64,000 nucleotides of DNA from positions 1 through 64,000 of the forward strand of contig JAFXAP010000003.1 in assembly GCA_017516965.1 (NCBI GenBank). The letters run 5' to 3'. Both the position numbers and the translations under genes were made by a program. The stretch's first letter is position 1. The number at the start of each line of letters is the position of its first letter. This document shows positions 12,419 to 20,871 of the stretch, in pieces. The notes below the pieces were generated by a model. It had not been told where the DNA came from. It saw only the letters and a list, made by a program, of their open reading frames with translations, and searched no databases. Source of the DNA: Clostridia bacterium (GTDB lineage Bacteria; Bacillota; Clostridia; Oscillospirales; Acutalibacteraceae).

Positions 12419-14197
12419 ATGGTGATGAAAACCATTAATTATAATGTTAGTTTAAATGGTATAACCCCTTCTGTTGAGCAATTTGCCGGCACACAGGGTG
12501 ATCATAGGGTAACAAAAGTAAATTTTACGTTGTCAGATGAGTTGTATGAGTCGATTATGGATGTAACAACCACTACGTTTGATGGACCGCCTGCTTTAAA
12601 GGGTATGTATCGTTTTGATGTGTACGATGGAGAAGGCGGTATATGGCAAAGTGATGTGAAAACATGTGAAAAAACGGTTAGCTTAGAACTGGAAGAGCGA
12701 CACACACGCTTTGGCGGTAAAATTACGGTATATCTTGTAATAACGTTATTAGATAGCGATAAAAAAACAAATACTGAATTGTATTTTTTTCCGGCAAAGC
12801 TTAAACTTCAGAATCGTCCCGAAGGTATATATAAAGAGGGAGAAAATGCCCAAAGTATTTCGGGACTTTGCGATGCTGCAAAGACAGCTGCCGATAGCAC
12901 AAGGACAATGATGTCACGAGTATCGGTCTTGGCTGAAGAGGCGAGAGTTGATGCTGATAGAGCGGAAGAAAGTGTTAAAACGGCACAAGAACTTTCGGCG
13001 AGAATTGTAGAAAATCTTAAAAACGGAGAATATGACGGCGTTGGTATTAAAAAAACCGAGGTTGTAGACGGACAACTTTTGGTTACATATACTGATGGAA
13101 TAACGCATAATGCCGGTGTGGTAATGGGTGAGAGAGGCGAACAAGGTCCTAAAGGTGATCAAGGTGATATCGGTCCTGTGGGACCTAGTGGCAAAGATGC
13201 TGTTGTAGAGCAACATTTTAGTGGAACAAGTGAAAATGCGCAATCAGGTAAGGCCGTTACAGAAGCTTTGCAAAACTACAAGAAAAAAACAGATCAACCC
13301 GATTGGGAACAGGTTGAGTTTATAGCGCCTGACTACATTAAAAATAGAACTCACGGTATGACCATAGATTTTATAGTTTGGGACGGCGATGAAACAAATA
13401 AATATATTTCTTTGCTTGATACTGATTATAAGTTTGTAAAAGTTACAGATAAAATATATACCCCTGAAGAACTTATAGGGGGCTCTATTACGACCTATGG
13501 ACCTGTTGAAGTACTCTTTGATTATGTAATTGAAAGTTTTGAAATTACTAATTGTGTTGATGCAAGTCAAGATAAAAACGGTAGTGTATATGAAGTTGAA
13601 AATAAGAGTTATGGCTGTTGGGCACTATTGGTAACTGTTCCCACAACACACGATATTTACGGTGTTCTTGAGCCAGGCTTGTATTTTAAAAAAGAAGTGC
13701 GCGAATGGGGTAACTATGTTATAAGTTTGACAACAAACAAGGTTGTTATGAAACTTGACCGTAAGTACTTACCTGACGATGTGCCTCAAATAAAAGATAA
13801 TGGAAACATAATTACCCATACGCCCATTGATGATTTGGATTGCGCAAATAAAGTATATGTTGATGAACAAACCTTAAAAATAGAAAATTCAAAAATACCA
13901 AAACCGACGGATGTTGACTGGGGTGCACCTTTTAATTTTGTTGTTGCCTTTGATAACAGCAATTACAGCGTTGACATAGAGGGAAACTACACGATAAATG
14001 ATACTGCTTTTAAGGCTATAGCTGTGGATGCAGGTGAACTGGGAAAAGGCGCTGAAAATACAGCCGGTATGATACCAACAAGAGATAAATACGCTAATCT
14101 ATGGACATGCACACCGATTAGTGACCTCGACTGCGCTAACAAAAAGTACGTTGATGATTTAATAGGCGACATTGAAACTTTGTTAGGGGGTATTTAA
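12419..14197 (+). CDS. Phage baseplate/tail-fibre protein (BppU-like N-terminus, collagen-like repeat)
   Basis: 592 aa. The N-terminal ~130 residues resemble the BppU/phage upper-baseplate domain (beta-rich, V-x-F-T-L-S, ending F-x-F-P-A-K-L). A helical stretch follows at about 145-200, then a G-x-y collagen-like segment at about residues 237-261 (GERGEQGPKG and onward), then tail-fibre modules (APDYIKNRTHG) and two TP-x-DLDCANK-YVD repeats near 465 and 565. Such proteins form the receptor-binding tip of the tail. AAGGAGGT at 12403-12410 supports the start at 12419; ATG 12425 is an alternative. First gene of the tail-to-lysis run. Confidence 0.8.
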   Translation: MVMKTINYNVSLNGITPSVEQFAGTQGDHRVTKVNFTLSDELYESIMDVTTTTFDGPPALKGMYRFDVYDGEGGIWQSDVKTCEKTVSLELEERHTRFGGKITVYLVITLLDSDKKTNTELYFFPAKLKLQNRPEGIYKEGENAQSISGLCDAAKTAADSTRTMMSRVSVLAEEARVDADRAEESVKTAQELSARIVENLKNGEYDGVGIKKTEVVDGQLLVTYTDGITHNAGVVMGERGEQGPKGDQGDIGPVGPSGKDAVVEQHFSGTSENAQSGKAVTEALQNYKKKTDQPDWEQVEFIAPDYIKNRTHGMTIDFIVWDGDETNKYISLLDTDYKFVKVTDKIYTPEELIGGSITTYGPVEVLFDYVIESFEITNCVDASQDKNGSVYEVENKSYGCWALLVTVPTTHDIYGVLEPGLYFKKEVREWGNYVISLTTNKVVMKLDRKYLPDDVPQIKDNGNIITHTPIDDLDCANKVYVDEQTLKIENSKIPKPTDVDWGAPFNFVVAFDNSNYSVDIEGNYTINDTAFKAIAVDAGELGKGAENTAGMIPTRDKYANLWTCTPISDLDCANKKYVDDLIGDIETLLGGI

Positions 14198-14995
14198 ATG
14201 AGTATTGCTACTGAAATACAACGATTACAAACTGCAAAGGCTAATATTAAAACCGCTATTGAAAACAAGGGTGTAACAGTAGGTGACGGCACTATTGATA
14301 CCTATGCCGACAAGATAAATGAAATATCAAGCGGTGGTAGTGGCGACTATGAACAAGGCTTTGAGGACGGCAAAAACTCGGTTGTGCAGTTAGATAGATA
14401 TTTAAAAACCGCACAATTTACAAGTCTAAATATGTTCGGTAAAAGTGAAGCGGTATTTAATTTTGACAACATAGTAAACAGTTTGGGTAATCTTTTTTAT
14501 TGCGATACGGAAGAAAAGCGAAATACCACAGTTGAGCATTTAACAATAAATTGTCCCACTTTGATTACATCAATTTCACAAATGCTTTATTGTGATTTTC
14601 CTTATACTGATGTGACGCTAAAAAGATTGACCTTAAATGTTGATACTCAAGCCTGTTCAAATTATAAAAATGCTTTTACACATCAAAGAGCATTAGAAAT
14701 AATAGACGGAAAACCGCTTGACTATTCAAGTGCTACAGCAAGCAATATAAACGGCTTTTCTAACTGTATTGCTTTGGTAGAGGTTAGATTTGTTGCAAAT
14801 AGCATTAAATACAGTATATCGTTTGCAAATTGCGGTCTTTTAAGCACCGAAACAATCCAAAGCATTATAGACGGACTTGCTGATTTAACAGGCGGTACGG
14901 CTCAAACATTAACTTTGCATTCAATAGTAGGCGGTAAACTTACAGACGAGCAAAAGGCAACCATAACCGCAAAAAATTGGACATTGGTTTATTAA
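14198..14995 (+). CDS. Phage tail/receptor-binding protein with LRR-like C-terminus
   Basis: 265 aa, starting directly after the preceding stop. It begins with the helical motif common in phage tail accessory proteins (MSIATEIQRLQTAKANIKTA, then GVTVGDGTIDTYADKI). The rest is a series of beta-strand/turn units resembling surface pseudo-leucine-rich repeats (LTINCPTLI, LTLNVD, LTLHSI), ending LTDEQKATITAKNWTLVY, a common ending of clostridial phage adhesins. Probably a second tail-tip adhesin acting with the upstream fibre. Confidence 0.65.
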   Translation: MSIATEIQRLQTAKANIKTAIENKGVTVGDGTIDTYADKINEISSGGSGDYEQGFEDGKNSVVQLDRYLKTAQFTSLNMFGKSEAVFNFDNIVNSLGNLFYCDTEEKRNTTVEHLTINCPTLITSISQMLYCDFPYTDVTLKRLTLNVDTQACSNYKNAFTHQRALEIIDGKPLDYSSATASNINGFSNCIALVEVRFVANSIKYSISFANCGLLSTETIQSIIDGLADLTGGTAQTLTLHSIVGGKLTDEQKATITAKNWTLVY

Positions 14996-15007
14996 GGGGG
15001 AAATAAA

Positions 15008-15178
15008 ATGAAGAAAGAAACTATAAAGCAAATTATTTTAACTGCAGATGAGGGTATGTACCTTACCAATGGGGACACATATGGTAAAACTGTGGTACTT
15101 CCTGAAGACGCTGACCAGAGTATTTGGTATGAAATTAGTGAAGCGGAATATAACGAAATTCAAGAGGCGGTGACATAA
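15008..15178 (+). CDS. Small phage protein, 56 aa
   Basis: Reads MKKETIKQIILTADEGMYLT and on to an acidic C-terminus rich in E and Y (EISEAEYNEIQEAVT). AAGGGGG at 14994-15000 gives a good ribosome-binding site. The TAA (15176-15178) overlaps the next ATG by one base. Proteins of this size and pattern are common between tail-fibre and lysis genes in Firmicute phages; their function is unknown. Confidence 0.65.
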   Translation: MKKETIKQIILTADEGMYLTNGDTYGKTVVLPEDADQSIWYEISEAEYNEIQEAVT

Positions 15179-15459
15179 TGAATTTGACAGCATTAGTCGC
15201 GCTCGTAGGTGAGATTGGGGTGCTTGTTGGCGTGATTGTGCCTGTTATTATATCTATAAAAAAGATAGCAAACGGTACGAAATGTCAGCTTAGAAGTGAA
15301 ATGCTCAGAATATACTATCACAATCATCAGCAGAGCATTATAAGGCAGTATGAATATGAAAATTTCGTGGCTTTGTACGAAGCGTATAAAGCGCTTGGCG
15401 GTAATTCATTTATAGAAAAAATTTATACTGAAGTTAAAACTTGGGAAATTGTATCTTAA
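15178..15459 (+). CDS. Small membrane protein of the lysis region
   Basis: 93 aa with one N-terminal membrane segment (about residues 5-28) followed by a charged, helical cytoplasmic part (QLRSEMLRIYYHN, QYEYENFVALYEAYKALGG). Conserved companion of lysis genes in clostridial phages, often annotated as hypothetical or holin-like. Translationally coupled to the upstream ORF by a TAATG overlap. The separate r1t-type protein downstream is the better holin candidate. Confidence 0.6.
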   Translation: MNLTALVALVGEIGVLVGVIVPVIISIKKIANGTKCQLRSEMLRIYYHNHQQSIIRQYEYENFVALYEAYKALGGNSFIEKIYTEVKTWEIVS

Positions 15460-15482
15460 ATTTATGGAATAGGAATGATTTT

Positions 15483-16385
15483 ATGAAGATTATTAAAAAA
15501 TTGGTAGATAAATCAAAATATAATATTAAATGCCCGTTTAAAATGACGGCAACACGCATTGTTATTCACGAAACGGCAAATGACGCATCGGCAGAAAATG
15601 AAATCGCATATATGATACGTAACAACAATGAAGTGTCTTATCATTTTGCGGTTGATGATATTAAGGCTGTGCAAGGGTTGCCGCTTGACCGCAACGGTTG
15701 GCACGCAAGCGACGGTAACGGAAAAGGCAATCGCGAGGGTATAGCTATTGAAATTTGTTATTCAAAATCGGGTGGTGAACGTTGGCGAAAAGCTGTCGAA
15801 AACGGCGCTAGGTTGACTGCGCAACTCTTAAAAGAACGCGGTTGGGGAATAGATAAAGTCACAAAACACCAGGATTACTGCACTAAATACTGTCCGCATA
15901 GAATTCTTGGTGAATATGGTTGGAATAACTTTTTAGATTTAGTAAAAGGCTATTTGGAAAATAAAAGTGGTAAACAACCAGAAAAAAAGATTTCGGTTAC
16001 ATATCAAGTGTGGGACAACGTGCAGAACAAGTGGTTGCCAAACGTTACCGACCTTACCGATTATGCAGGAATATACGGTCACGATATTTGTTGTGTATTT
16101 GCAAATATTACAAAAGGCAACATCTATTATAAAGTTCATACAAAGGGCGGCAAATGGCTTCCTCAAGTCAAAAACCGAGAGGATTATGCAGGGATTTTAA
16201 ATAAGTCAATCGATGCCCTTATGATGAAAACCAATACAGGCAAAAAAATTTATTATGCTGTGCATTTGAAAAAGTCAAACAAGTGGTTGCCATTTGTGAC
16301 AGGCTATAATGCTAAAGACAGCAATAATGGTTATGCAGGTATTTTGGGTCAAGAGATTGACGGAATAAAAATTTATCTTGAATAA
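15483..16385 (+). CDS. Phage endolysin: N-acetylmuramoyl-L-alanine amidase
   Basis: 300 aa from ATG 15483, which has AGGAA upstream; an in-frame TTG at 15441 would overlap the previous gene and is unlikely. Residues ~10-160 are an Amidase_2 (PGRP-type) domain: RIVIHETAN with the first zinc histidine, SYHFAVDD, GIAIEICYS, and HQDYCTKYCPHRI with the last ligands. The C-terminus holds three repeats with W-LP-V and YAGI-x-G, probably a cell-wall-binding module. It cleaves the MurNAc-L-Ala bond of peptidoglycan to release phage. Followed by the holin. Confidence 0.88.
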   Translation: MKIIKKLVDKSKYNIKCPFKMTATRIVIHETANDASAENEIAYMIRNNNEVSYHFAVDDIKAVQGLPLDRNGWHASDGNGKGNREGIAIEICYSKSGGERWRKAVENGARLTAQLLKERGWGIDKVTKHQDYCTKYCPHRILGEYGWNNFLDLVKGYLENKSGKQPEKKISVTYQVWDNVQNKWLPNVTDLTDYAGIYGHDICCVFANITKGNIYYKVHTKGGKWLPQVKNREDYAGILNKSIDALMMKTNTGKKIYYAVHLKKSNKWLPFVTGYNAKDSNNGYAGILGQEIDGIKIYLE

Positions 16386-16399
16386 GAAAGGTGAAGACT

Positions 16400-16603
16400 A
16401 TGAAAAATAAGGTTTTAAATTGGATTAAAGCGGTTGGTATTAAGGTAGCTAAGACTATGGCTGAAACTGCCCTTGCGGTAATTGGCACAAATACTATAGG
16501 CATTACCGAGGTTGATTGGCTCGGACTGCTTAGCGCTTGCGCGTTATCGGGTATTGTTACAATACTTTTTAATATTAAAAGCTTACCGGAAAAAAGTGTT
16601 TAA
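16400..16603 (+). CDS. Phage holin, r1t type
   Basis: 67 aa with two hydrophobic segments (about 15-33 and 40-58) separated by a short turn (TIGITEVDW) and ending LPEKSV. It matches the r1t-holin layout: amphipathic start, alanine-rich first helix, I-D-W-type turn, LPE end. Start taken at ATG 16400 with AAAGGTG upstream; a GTG at 16391 is in frame. Holins make the membrane lesion that lets the amidase reach the wall. Confidence 0.75.
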   Translation: MKNKVLNWIKAVGIKVAKTMAETALAVIGTNTIGITEVDWLGLLSACALSGIVTILFNIKSLPEKSV

Positions 16604-16621
16604 ACTTTAATAATATAAGCG

Positions 16622-16656
16622 CCCCATAACATCATAAAATGTTATGGGGTGTTATT
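16622..16656 (+). terminator. Hairpin at the prophage/tspO junction, overlapping the tspO ribosome-binding site
   Basis: Perfect 11-bp stem CCCCATAACAT (16622-16632) / ATGTTATGGGG (16639-16649), 6-nt loop, followed by TGTTATT. It probably terminates the lysis transcript. The GGGGTG that would serve tspO (16646-16651) lies in its 3' arm, so folding would hide the ribosome-binding site. Confidence 0.6.
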
Positions 16657-17133
16657 ATGGTTTTAAAATTTGATTTAAAAAGATTTTTAATAAGTCTTGC
16701 AATTCCGCTGTTGACGGGTGCATTGTCGGCAATAATAACGAGTGGCAGTATGAATATTTACTCGCAAATTAAAAGTCCGCCACTCGCACCACCCGGATGG
16801 CTGTTCCCGGTAGTGTGGTCGGTACTTTATACGTTAATGGGTATATCGCTTTATATTGTCTGGAATAGCGGTGCAAAACAGCAGGAAAAATTGGTGGCAT
16901 TTATATTTTTTGGAATTCAGTTGTTTCTAAACTTTATTTGGTCGCCAATCTTCTTTAACAAGCAATGGTTTTTAGCATCGTTTATTATACTTGTTGTTTT
17001 ATGGCTTTTTACTTTGGGTATGATAATAAGCTTTTACAGGGTGTCAAAGTTTGCAGGGCTGTTACAAATACCGTATCTGCTGTGGCTGAGTTTTGCAGGC
17101 TATTTAAACTATGCGATATATTTACTTAACTGA
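16657..17133 (+). CDS. tspO: TspO/MBR family tryptophan-rich sensory protein
   Basis: 158 aa, five membrane helices. Family motifs: SPPLAPPGWLFPVVWSVLYTLMG at about 43-65, N-F-x-W-S-PIFF at about 94-101, and YLLWLSFAGYLN near the C-terminus. TspO binds porphyrins and related ligands and is linked to stress responses. Start set at ATG 16657; the longer frame from 16639 lies within a hairpin arm. First clearly host-type gene after the prophage, with its own terminator behind it. Confidence 0.9.
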   Translation: MVLKFDLKRFLISLAIPLLTGALSAIITSGSMNIYSQIKSPPLAPPGWLFPVVWSVLYTLMGISLYIVWNSGAKQQEKLVAFIFFGIQLFLNFIWSPIFFNKQWFLASFIILVVLWLFTLGMIISFYRVSKFAGLLQIPYLLWLSFAGYLNYAIYLLN

Positions 17134-17134
17134 A

Positions 17135-17176
17135 AACAGGCAGTAATTCTATTTTAGAATTACTGCCTGTTTTTTT
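17135..17176. terminator. Bidirectional terminator between tspO and mscL
   Basis: A 17-bp stem with a 3-nt loop (17135-17151 / 17155-17171; core GGCAGTAATTC) followed by a T-run on the + strand and TTTTC on the - strand. It serves two convergent genes. Confidence 0.85.
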
Positions 17177-17188
17177 GCTTTTATGTAA

Positions 17189-17680
17189 TTATTCTTTAAG
17201 TTCGGATGTGCAGTGAGCGCAACGGGTAGCCTCGATTGCAATTTCGCTTTTGCAGAACGGGCAAATCTTTGTTGTGGGAGCTTCAATTTGTACCTCATCC
17301 GCCTTTTTACCGATTTTATGGAGATTGTTAATAAGCTTTATAAACAAGAATATTACAATTGTCATAATAACAAAGTTAAGCACAGCTGTAATAAAGGAAC
17401 CATATGCAAAAACAGTAGCGCCTGCATCTTTTGCGGCGGTAAGGGTTATAAGGTCGGCCGCGGTAACGCCCTCAGGTAAAACTTCGGGGTATTTTAAAAT
17501 AACAAACTGGTCGGTAAAATTAATGCCACCTGTTGCAAGACCTATAAAGGGCATAAACAGGTCATCCACCAATGATTTTACAATCGTCTGAAAAGCGCCA
17601 CCTATGATAACGCCGACTGCCAGGTCAATAACGTTACCTCTGAGAGCAAATTCTTTAAATTCATTTAAAAACTTTTTCAT
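17189..17680 (-). CDS. mscL: Large-conductance mechanosensitive channel MscL
   Basis: 163 aa. N-terminal helix then FALRGNVIDLAVGVIIGGAF (first membrane helix) and a second membrane helix at about 85-107. The usual periplasmic loop lies between. The C-terminus carries a zinc ribbon with two C-x-x-C pairs (CPFCKSE, CAHCTSEL), an extension seen in some clostridial MscL proteins. It opens under hypo-osmotic shock. Start set at the ATG at 17680 because GAGGTG precedes it; four further upstream codons (to 17692) are in frame but include that site. Confidence 0.93.
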   Translation of the reverse strand: MKKFLNEFKEFALRGNVIDLAVGVIIGGAFQTIVKSLVDDLFMPFIGLATGGINFTDQFVILKYPEVLPEGVTAADLITLTAAKDAGATVFAYGSFITAVLNFVIMTIVIFLFIKLINNLHKIGKKADEVQIEAPTTKICPFCKSEIAIEATRCAHCTSELKE

Positions 17681-17715
17681 AAAGCACCTCAAAAAATGTT
17701 TTTATTACAAGTAGT

Positions 17716-17743
17716 ATTATATCATAAAGTGTAACTTTATCAA
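17716..17743 (-). promoter_or_regulatory. Sigma-A promoter of mscL
   Basis: On the - strand: TTGATA (17743-17738), 16-bp spacer, extended TGA-TATAAT (17721-17716). Transcription would start about 30 nt before the mscL ribosome-binding site. Confidence 0.7.
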
Positions 17744-17822
17744 GAAAAAATTTTTCTCCATTGATAGTATTATACTTGATTTTTTGATGAATAATATTTT
17801 TGAGTAGAAATTTGGGAGTTAA

Positions 17823-17866
17823 TGTCGAAACTTGCGACCGATTTTGAGGCGGAAAACGACAAAAAT
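17823..17866 (+). promoter_or_regulatory. Candidate Spo0A (0A) boxes upstream of spo0A
   Basis: TGTCGAA at 17823-17829 is a perfect 0A-box core. TTTTGTCG lies on the opposite strand at about 17856-17863. The two sites sit roughly 105 and 70 nt before the spo0A start. Spo0A~P is known to bind such boxes and control its own gene; autoregulation here is inferred. Confidence 0.5.
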
Positions 17867-17931
17867 CTCTTTTATTTTTAGGAAAATATTGGTAATATTT
17901 TGACATAAATTTTTGAAAGGAGTTGTTTTAT

Positions 17932-18711
17932 ATGAAAAAACAACTAAATGTTGTAATCGCTGACGATTCGGCAGACTTTGGGCAAAATTGTGCCAAAATA
18001 CTCGGCGGTTATGGGATGAATGTAATTTTGTGCGAAAAAGATGGCTGTGAGATAGTTAAGATTGTTAAAGAAAGCAATATTGATGTTGTAATAGCTGACG
18101 TTTTTATGCCAAATCTCGACCTTTTGGGTGTTATTGGTAGCATCAATAATCTGGAGCAAAAGGACAGGCCGCTTGTTATGGCTTTGTCAAACTTTGATAA
18201 TCAGATTCTTGAAAAAGAGATGCTTGAAGCAGGGGTAGCGTATTATTTTTTAAAGCCAATAGATATTAACTTTATGGCGCAAAGAATAATAAAATTTTCT
18301 AACTGGAGAAGTGATACAACGCCGTTTTTTGTTAATAAAGGTGATATCGCAACAGACGTTCAACTTGAAATGTATATAACCGACATAATACATCAAATAG
18401 GCGTGCCTGCACACATAAAGGGGTATCATTACTTGAGGGAAGGTATCCTTATGACAATTAAGGATTCATCAATGATAAATTCGGTTACAAAGGCGCTTTA
18501 TCCTACTATTGCAAAAAAATACAAGACCACATCTTCACGCGTTGAAAGAGCAATAAGACACGCTATAGAAGTGGCTTGGGACAGAGGAGATATAGATACG
18601 CTTAACTCGTATTTTGGTTACACAATACAAATGAATCGCGGAAAACCTACAAACTCAGAATTTATTGCGATGATTAGCGATAAGATAAGACTTAATCTAA
18701 AAGCATCTTGA
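17932..18711 (+). CDS. spo0A: Stage 0 sporulation response regulator Spo0A
   Basis: 259 aa. Receiver domain at about 5-120 with acidic pocket D11/D12, phosphoacceptor D56 ([11 protein letters not shown]) and the conserved lysine in YFLKPID. The C-terminal Spo0A DNA-binding domain has the near-invariant recognition helix ([19 protein letters not shown]) and the ending [17 protein letters not shown]. It is the master switch for sporulation. Start set at ATG 17932, 9 nt after GGAG; a TTG at 17923 is too close to it. Unlike the usual layout it is not preceded by recN or spoIVB. Its own terminator follows. Confidence 0.96.
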   Translation: MKKQLNVVIADDSADFGQNCAKILGGYGMNVILCEKDGCEIVKIVKESNIDVVIADVFMPNLDLLGVIGSINNLEQKDRPLVMALSNFDNQILEKEMLEAGVAYYFLKPIDINFMAQRIIKFSNWRSDTTPFFVNKGDIATDVQLEMYITDIIHQIGVPAHIKGYHYLREGILMTIKDSSMINSVTKALYPTIAKKYKTTSSRVERAIRHAIEVAWDRGDIDTLNSYFGYTIQMNRGKPTNSEFIAMISDKIRLNLKAS

Positions 18712-18720
18712 CAAATTGTA

Positions 18721-18757
18721 AAAGCCTCAAACAACAAGAGTTGTTTGAGGCTTTTTT
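18721..18757 (+). terminator. Terminator of spo0A
   Basis: Stem GCCTCAAACAAC (18724-18735) / GTTGTTTGAGGC (18740-18751), AAGA loop, followed by TTTTTT and extended by A-T pairs at the base. Confidence 0.9.
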
Positions 18758-18785
18758 GCTTTTATATATATTATATATAAAATTA

Positions 18786-18814
18786 TTGAAAAGTTTGTAT
18801 TATTGTGATATTAT
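18786..18814 (+). promoter_or_regulatory. Promoter of the recJ-relA run
   Basis: TTGAAA (18786-18791), 17-bp spacer, TATTAT (18809-18814), with an upstream TG. It lies in the gap after the spo0A terminator and ahead of recJ. Confidence 0.6.
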
Positions 18815-18855
18815 AAATTGAATAATTATTTTTAACCTGAGGGGCGGTGAAATTT

Positions 18856-20871
18856 ATGTCTATAAAAAAATGGATTGTTGGCGCACCTGATCGCGAAAAA
18901 GCCAAAGTATTGGCTGAAGAATGTGATATAGACCCGTTTGCAGCGCTTGTTGCAGTTGGCAGAGGTGTTGATAATGAGGGAGAGCTTGAACTTTTAATAA
19001 GTGACGAGCCGATTCTTTGTGATCCATTAGAACTTAAAGATATAAAACTCGCCGCTGATTATATAAACAAAGCAATACAGGACAATGTTAAAATAGCCGT
19101 GTTTGGCGATTATGATTGTGATGGAGTAGTAGCCACTGCCTTGCTTTATGATTATTTAAAAGGCAGAGATGCAGATGTTTTGGCATATATACCTAACCGC
19201 GCCGATGAAGGTTACGGTATGAACAATGATGCCGTTTTAAAACTTGCGAACCGGGGCGTAAAACTTATTATTACCGTTGATAACGGTATCTCTTGCGCAC
19301 ATGAGATTGCGTATGCTAAATCTTTAGGTATAGATACAGTTGTGACCGATCACCATCTTCCACCCGAAGAGTTGCCACAAGCTGTCGCAGTTGTTGACCC
19401 GCATCAAAAGGACTGTCCCTCAAGTTTTAAAGAAATCTGTGGCGCCGAAGTTGCATTTAAACTGGTTTGTGCGCTTGACGATAAAGAACCGGAACAAATG
19501 CTGGGACGTTATGCAGATATATTGTCGGTTGCTACAATAGGCGATGTTATGCCTCTTGTGAATGAAAATCGTTCTATAGTTAAAGCGGGCATAAAAAAGA
19601 TAAAATCTGCGCCAAATCTGGGTATTGCGTCTATACTTAATATGGCGGGTATAGATCGCACAACAATAGATGCGGGTAAAATATCTTTTGGCATTGTTCC
19701 AAGAATCAATGCTGCAGGTCGTATGGGTAGCGCCTATAGGGCGTTTGAACTTCTTGTGAGCGATAGCGCGATAGATGCGCTGAGTATTGCAGGACCTATA
19801 GATGATGATAACGTGCGCCGTCAGCAGATAGAGAAAGATATTTTAAAAAATGCGATAGAAACTATTGAAAAGAACGGTTATCAATATAACCGTGTAATTG
19901 TGGTATCGGGCAATGATTGGCATTTTGGTGTGCTTGGCATTGTGGCATCACGACTTTGCGAACGTTATGGAAAATCAACCTTGGTTTTATCAAAGGAAAA
20001 TGGTATTGCGCACGGTTCCGGACGCAGTTTTGCTGGATTTAATCTTTTTGATGCCATAAATTCGTGTAGCGATATACTTGTAAAATATGGCGGACATGAG
20101 CTTGCCGCAGGCGTTAGCGTGGGCATAGAAGATATAGATTTATTCAGACAACGCATAAACGAATATGCTATAAAAAATGATAGCGCAGTGCCCAAAATTA
20201 ATATTGATTTCCGACTTAATCCGGCAGGCATGAGTGTTGATATGGCATTTGCTTTAAAAACGCTTGAACCTTTTGGCAACGGAAATCCTGTGCCTGTTTT
20301 TGGCATATTTGGCGTAACAATTGAAAAAATAACACCAATCGGTTCAGGAAAACATCTGAAACTGCTTTGCCGTAAAAATGAAAACGCGTTTCAGGCATTG
20401 ATGTTTAATGTAACCACTCAGCAATTTTGTTTTAATATTGGTGATGTTGTTGATTTGGCGGTCACACTTGATTCGAATTTATACCAAGGTCAATATAGCC
20501 TATCGGTACAAATCAAGGATATTAAAATGAGTGATGTTGATCAGGACGCATTTTTTGAGAGTAAACAAAACTTTGACGATTTTGTATCGGGTGTTTTAAA
20601 CGATTTTACAACTGTTTTTCCAACCAGAGAAGCGGTTGGTAGTGTTTATAAGATGATATTGGCTTCTCCAATTAAGTATGAGAGACTTAAGTTTATCAAT
20701 ACCGAAATTGATTATGCAAAAACACAGATATCTGTAAAAACACTTTGCGAATTGGGATTAGTATCACTTGATAACGGAATACTTGTTGCGCATAAAGCAG
20801 AGCAAAAAAACGATTTAATGAATTCTATAACATATAAAAAACTTTATAAGGAGGTGAACCAAGGTGAATGA
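18856..20871 (+). CDS. recJ: Single-stranded-DNA-specific exonuclease RecJ
   Basis: 671 aa. DHH-family phosphoesterase with motif I FGDYDCDGV, DHH motif TDHHLPP, and the DHHA1-type GGHELAAG at about 415; an OB-fold-like region and a C-terminal extension follow. It degrades single-stranded DNA 5'-to-3' in recombination and repair. Start set at ATG 18856; an in-frame GTG at 18847 overlaps the ribosome-binding region. Overlaps relA by 8 nt, so the two are co-translated. Confidence 0.93.
   Translation: MSIKKWIVGAPDREKAKVLAEECDIDPFAALVAVGRGVDNEGELELLISDEPILCDPLELKDIKLAADYINKAIQDNVKIAVFGDYDCDGVVATALLYDYLKGRDADVLAYIPNRADEGYGMNNDAVLKLANRGVKLIITVDNGISCAHEIAYAKSLGIDTVVTDHHLPPEELPQAVAVVDPHQKDCPSSFKEICGAEVAFKLVCALDDKEPEQMLGRYADILSVATIGDVMPLVNENRSIVKAGIKKIKSAPNLGIASILNMAGIDRTTIDAGKISFGIVPRINAAGRMGSAYRAFELLVSDSAIDALSIAGPIDDDNVRRQQIEKDILKNAIETIEKNGYQYNRVIVVSGNDWHFGVLGIVASRLCERYGKSTLVLSKENGIAHGSGRSFAGFNLFDAINSCSDILVKYGGHELAAGVSVGIEDIDLFRQRINEYAIKNDSAVPKINIDFRLNPAGMSVDMAFALKTLEPFGNGNPVPVFGIFGVTIEKITPIGSGKHLKLLCRKNENAFQALMFNVTTQQFCFNIGDVVDLAVTLDSNLYQGQYSLSVQIKDIKMSDVDQDAFFESKQNFDDFVSGVLNDFTTVFPTREAVGSVYKMILASPIKYERLKFINTEIDYAKTQISVKTLCELGLVSLDNGILVAHKAEQKNDLMNSITYKKLYKEVNQGE

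Larger units (their letters stand above)
1..16620 (+). mobile_element. Right end of a prophage or phage remnant
   Basis: Everything from the left edge to about 16.6 kb is phage-like: the polyvalent effector gene with immunity partner, BppU-like and collagen-repeat tail-fibre proteins, a small lysis-adjacent membrane protein, an N-acetylmuramoyl-L-alanine amidase and an r1t-type holin, all on the + strand. Host genes begin with tspO at 16657. The right boundary is placed at the strong hairpin after the holin. No integrase or attachment site is visible, and head, portal, terminase and tail-tube genes are absent from the visible part, so whether this is an intact prophage cannot be decided here. 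Confidence 0.75.

Noticed and set aside
15441-15482. Upstream extension of the amidase to TTG 15441
   Set aside because: It would overlap the membrane-protein gene and add 14 residues before the conserved start; ATG 15483 is better placed.
16604-16660. Prophage attachment site at the tspO junction
   Set aside because: The left end of the prophage is outside the window, so no matching direct repeat can be tested, and no tRNA gene is present.
17880-17931. Sigma-H promoter directly upstream of spo0A (AGGAAAAT at 17880)
   Set aside because: The -35-like match has no convincing GAAT-type -10 at the expected distance.
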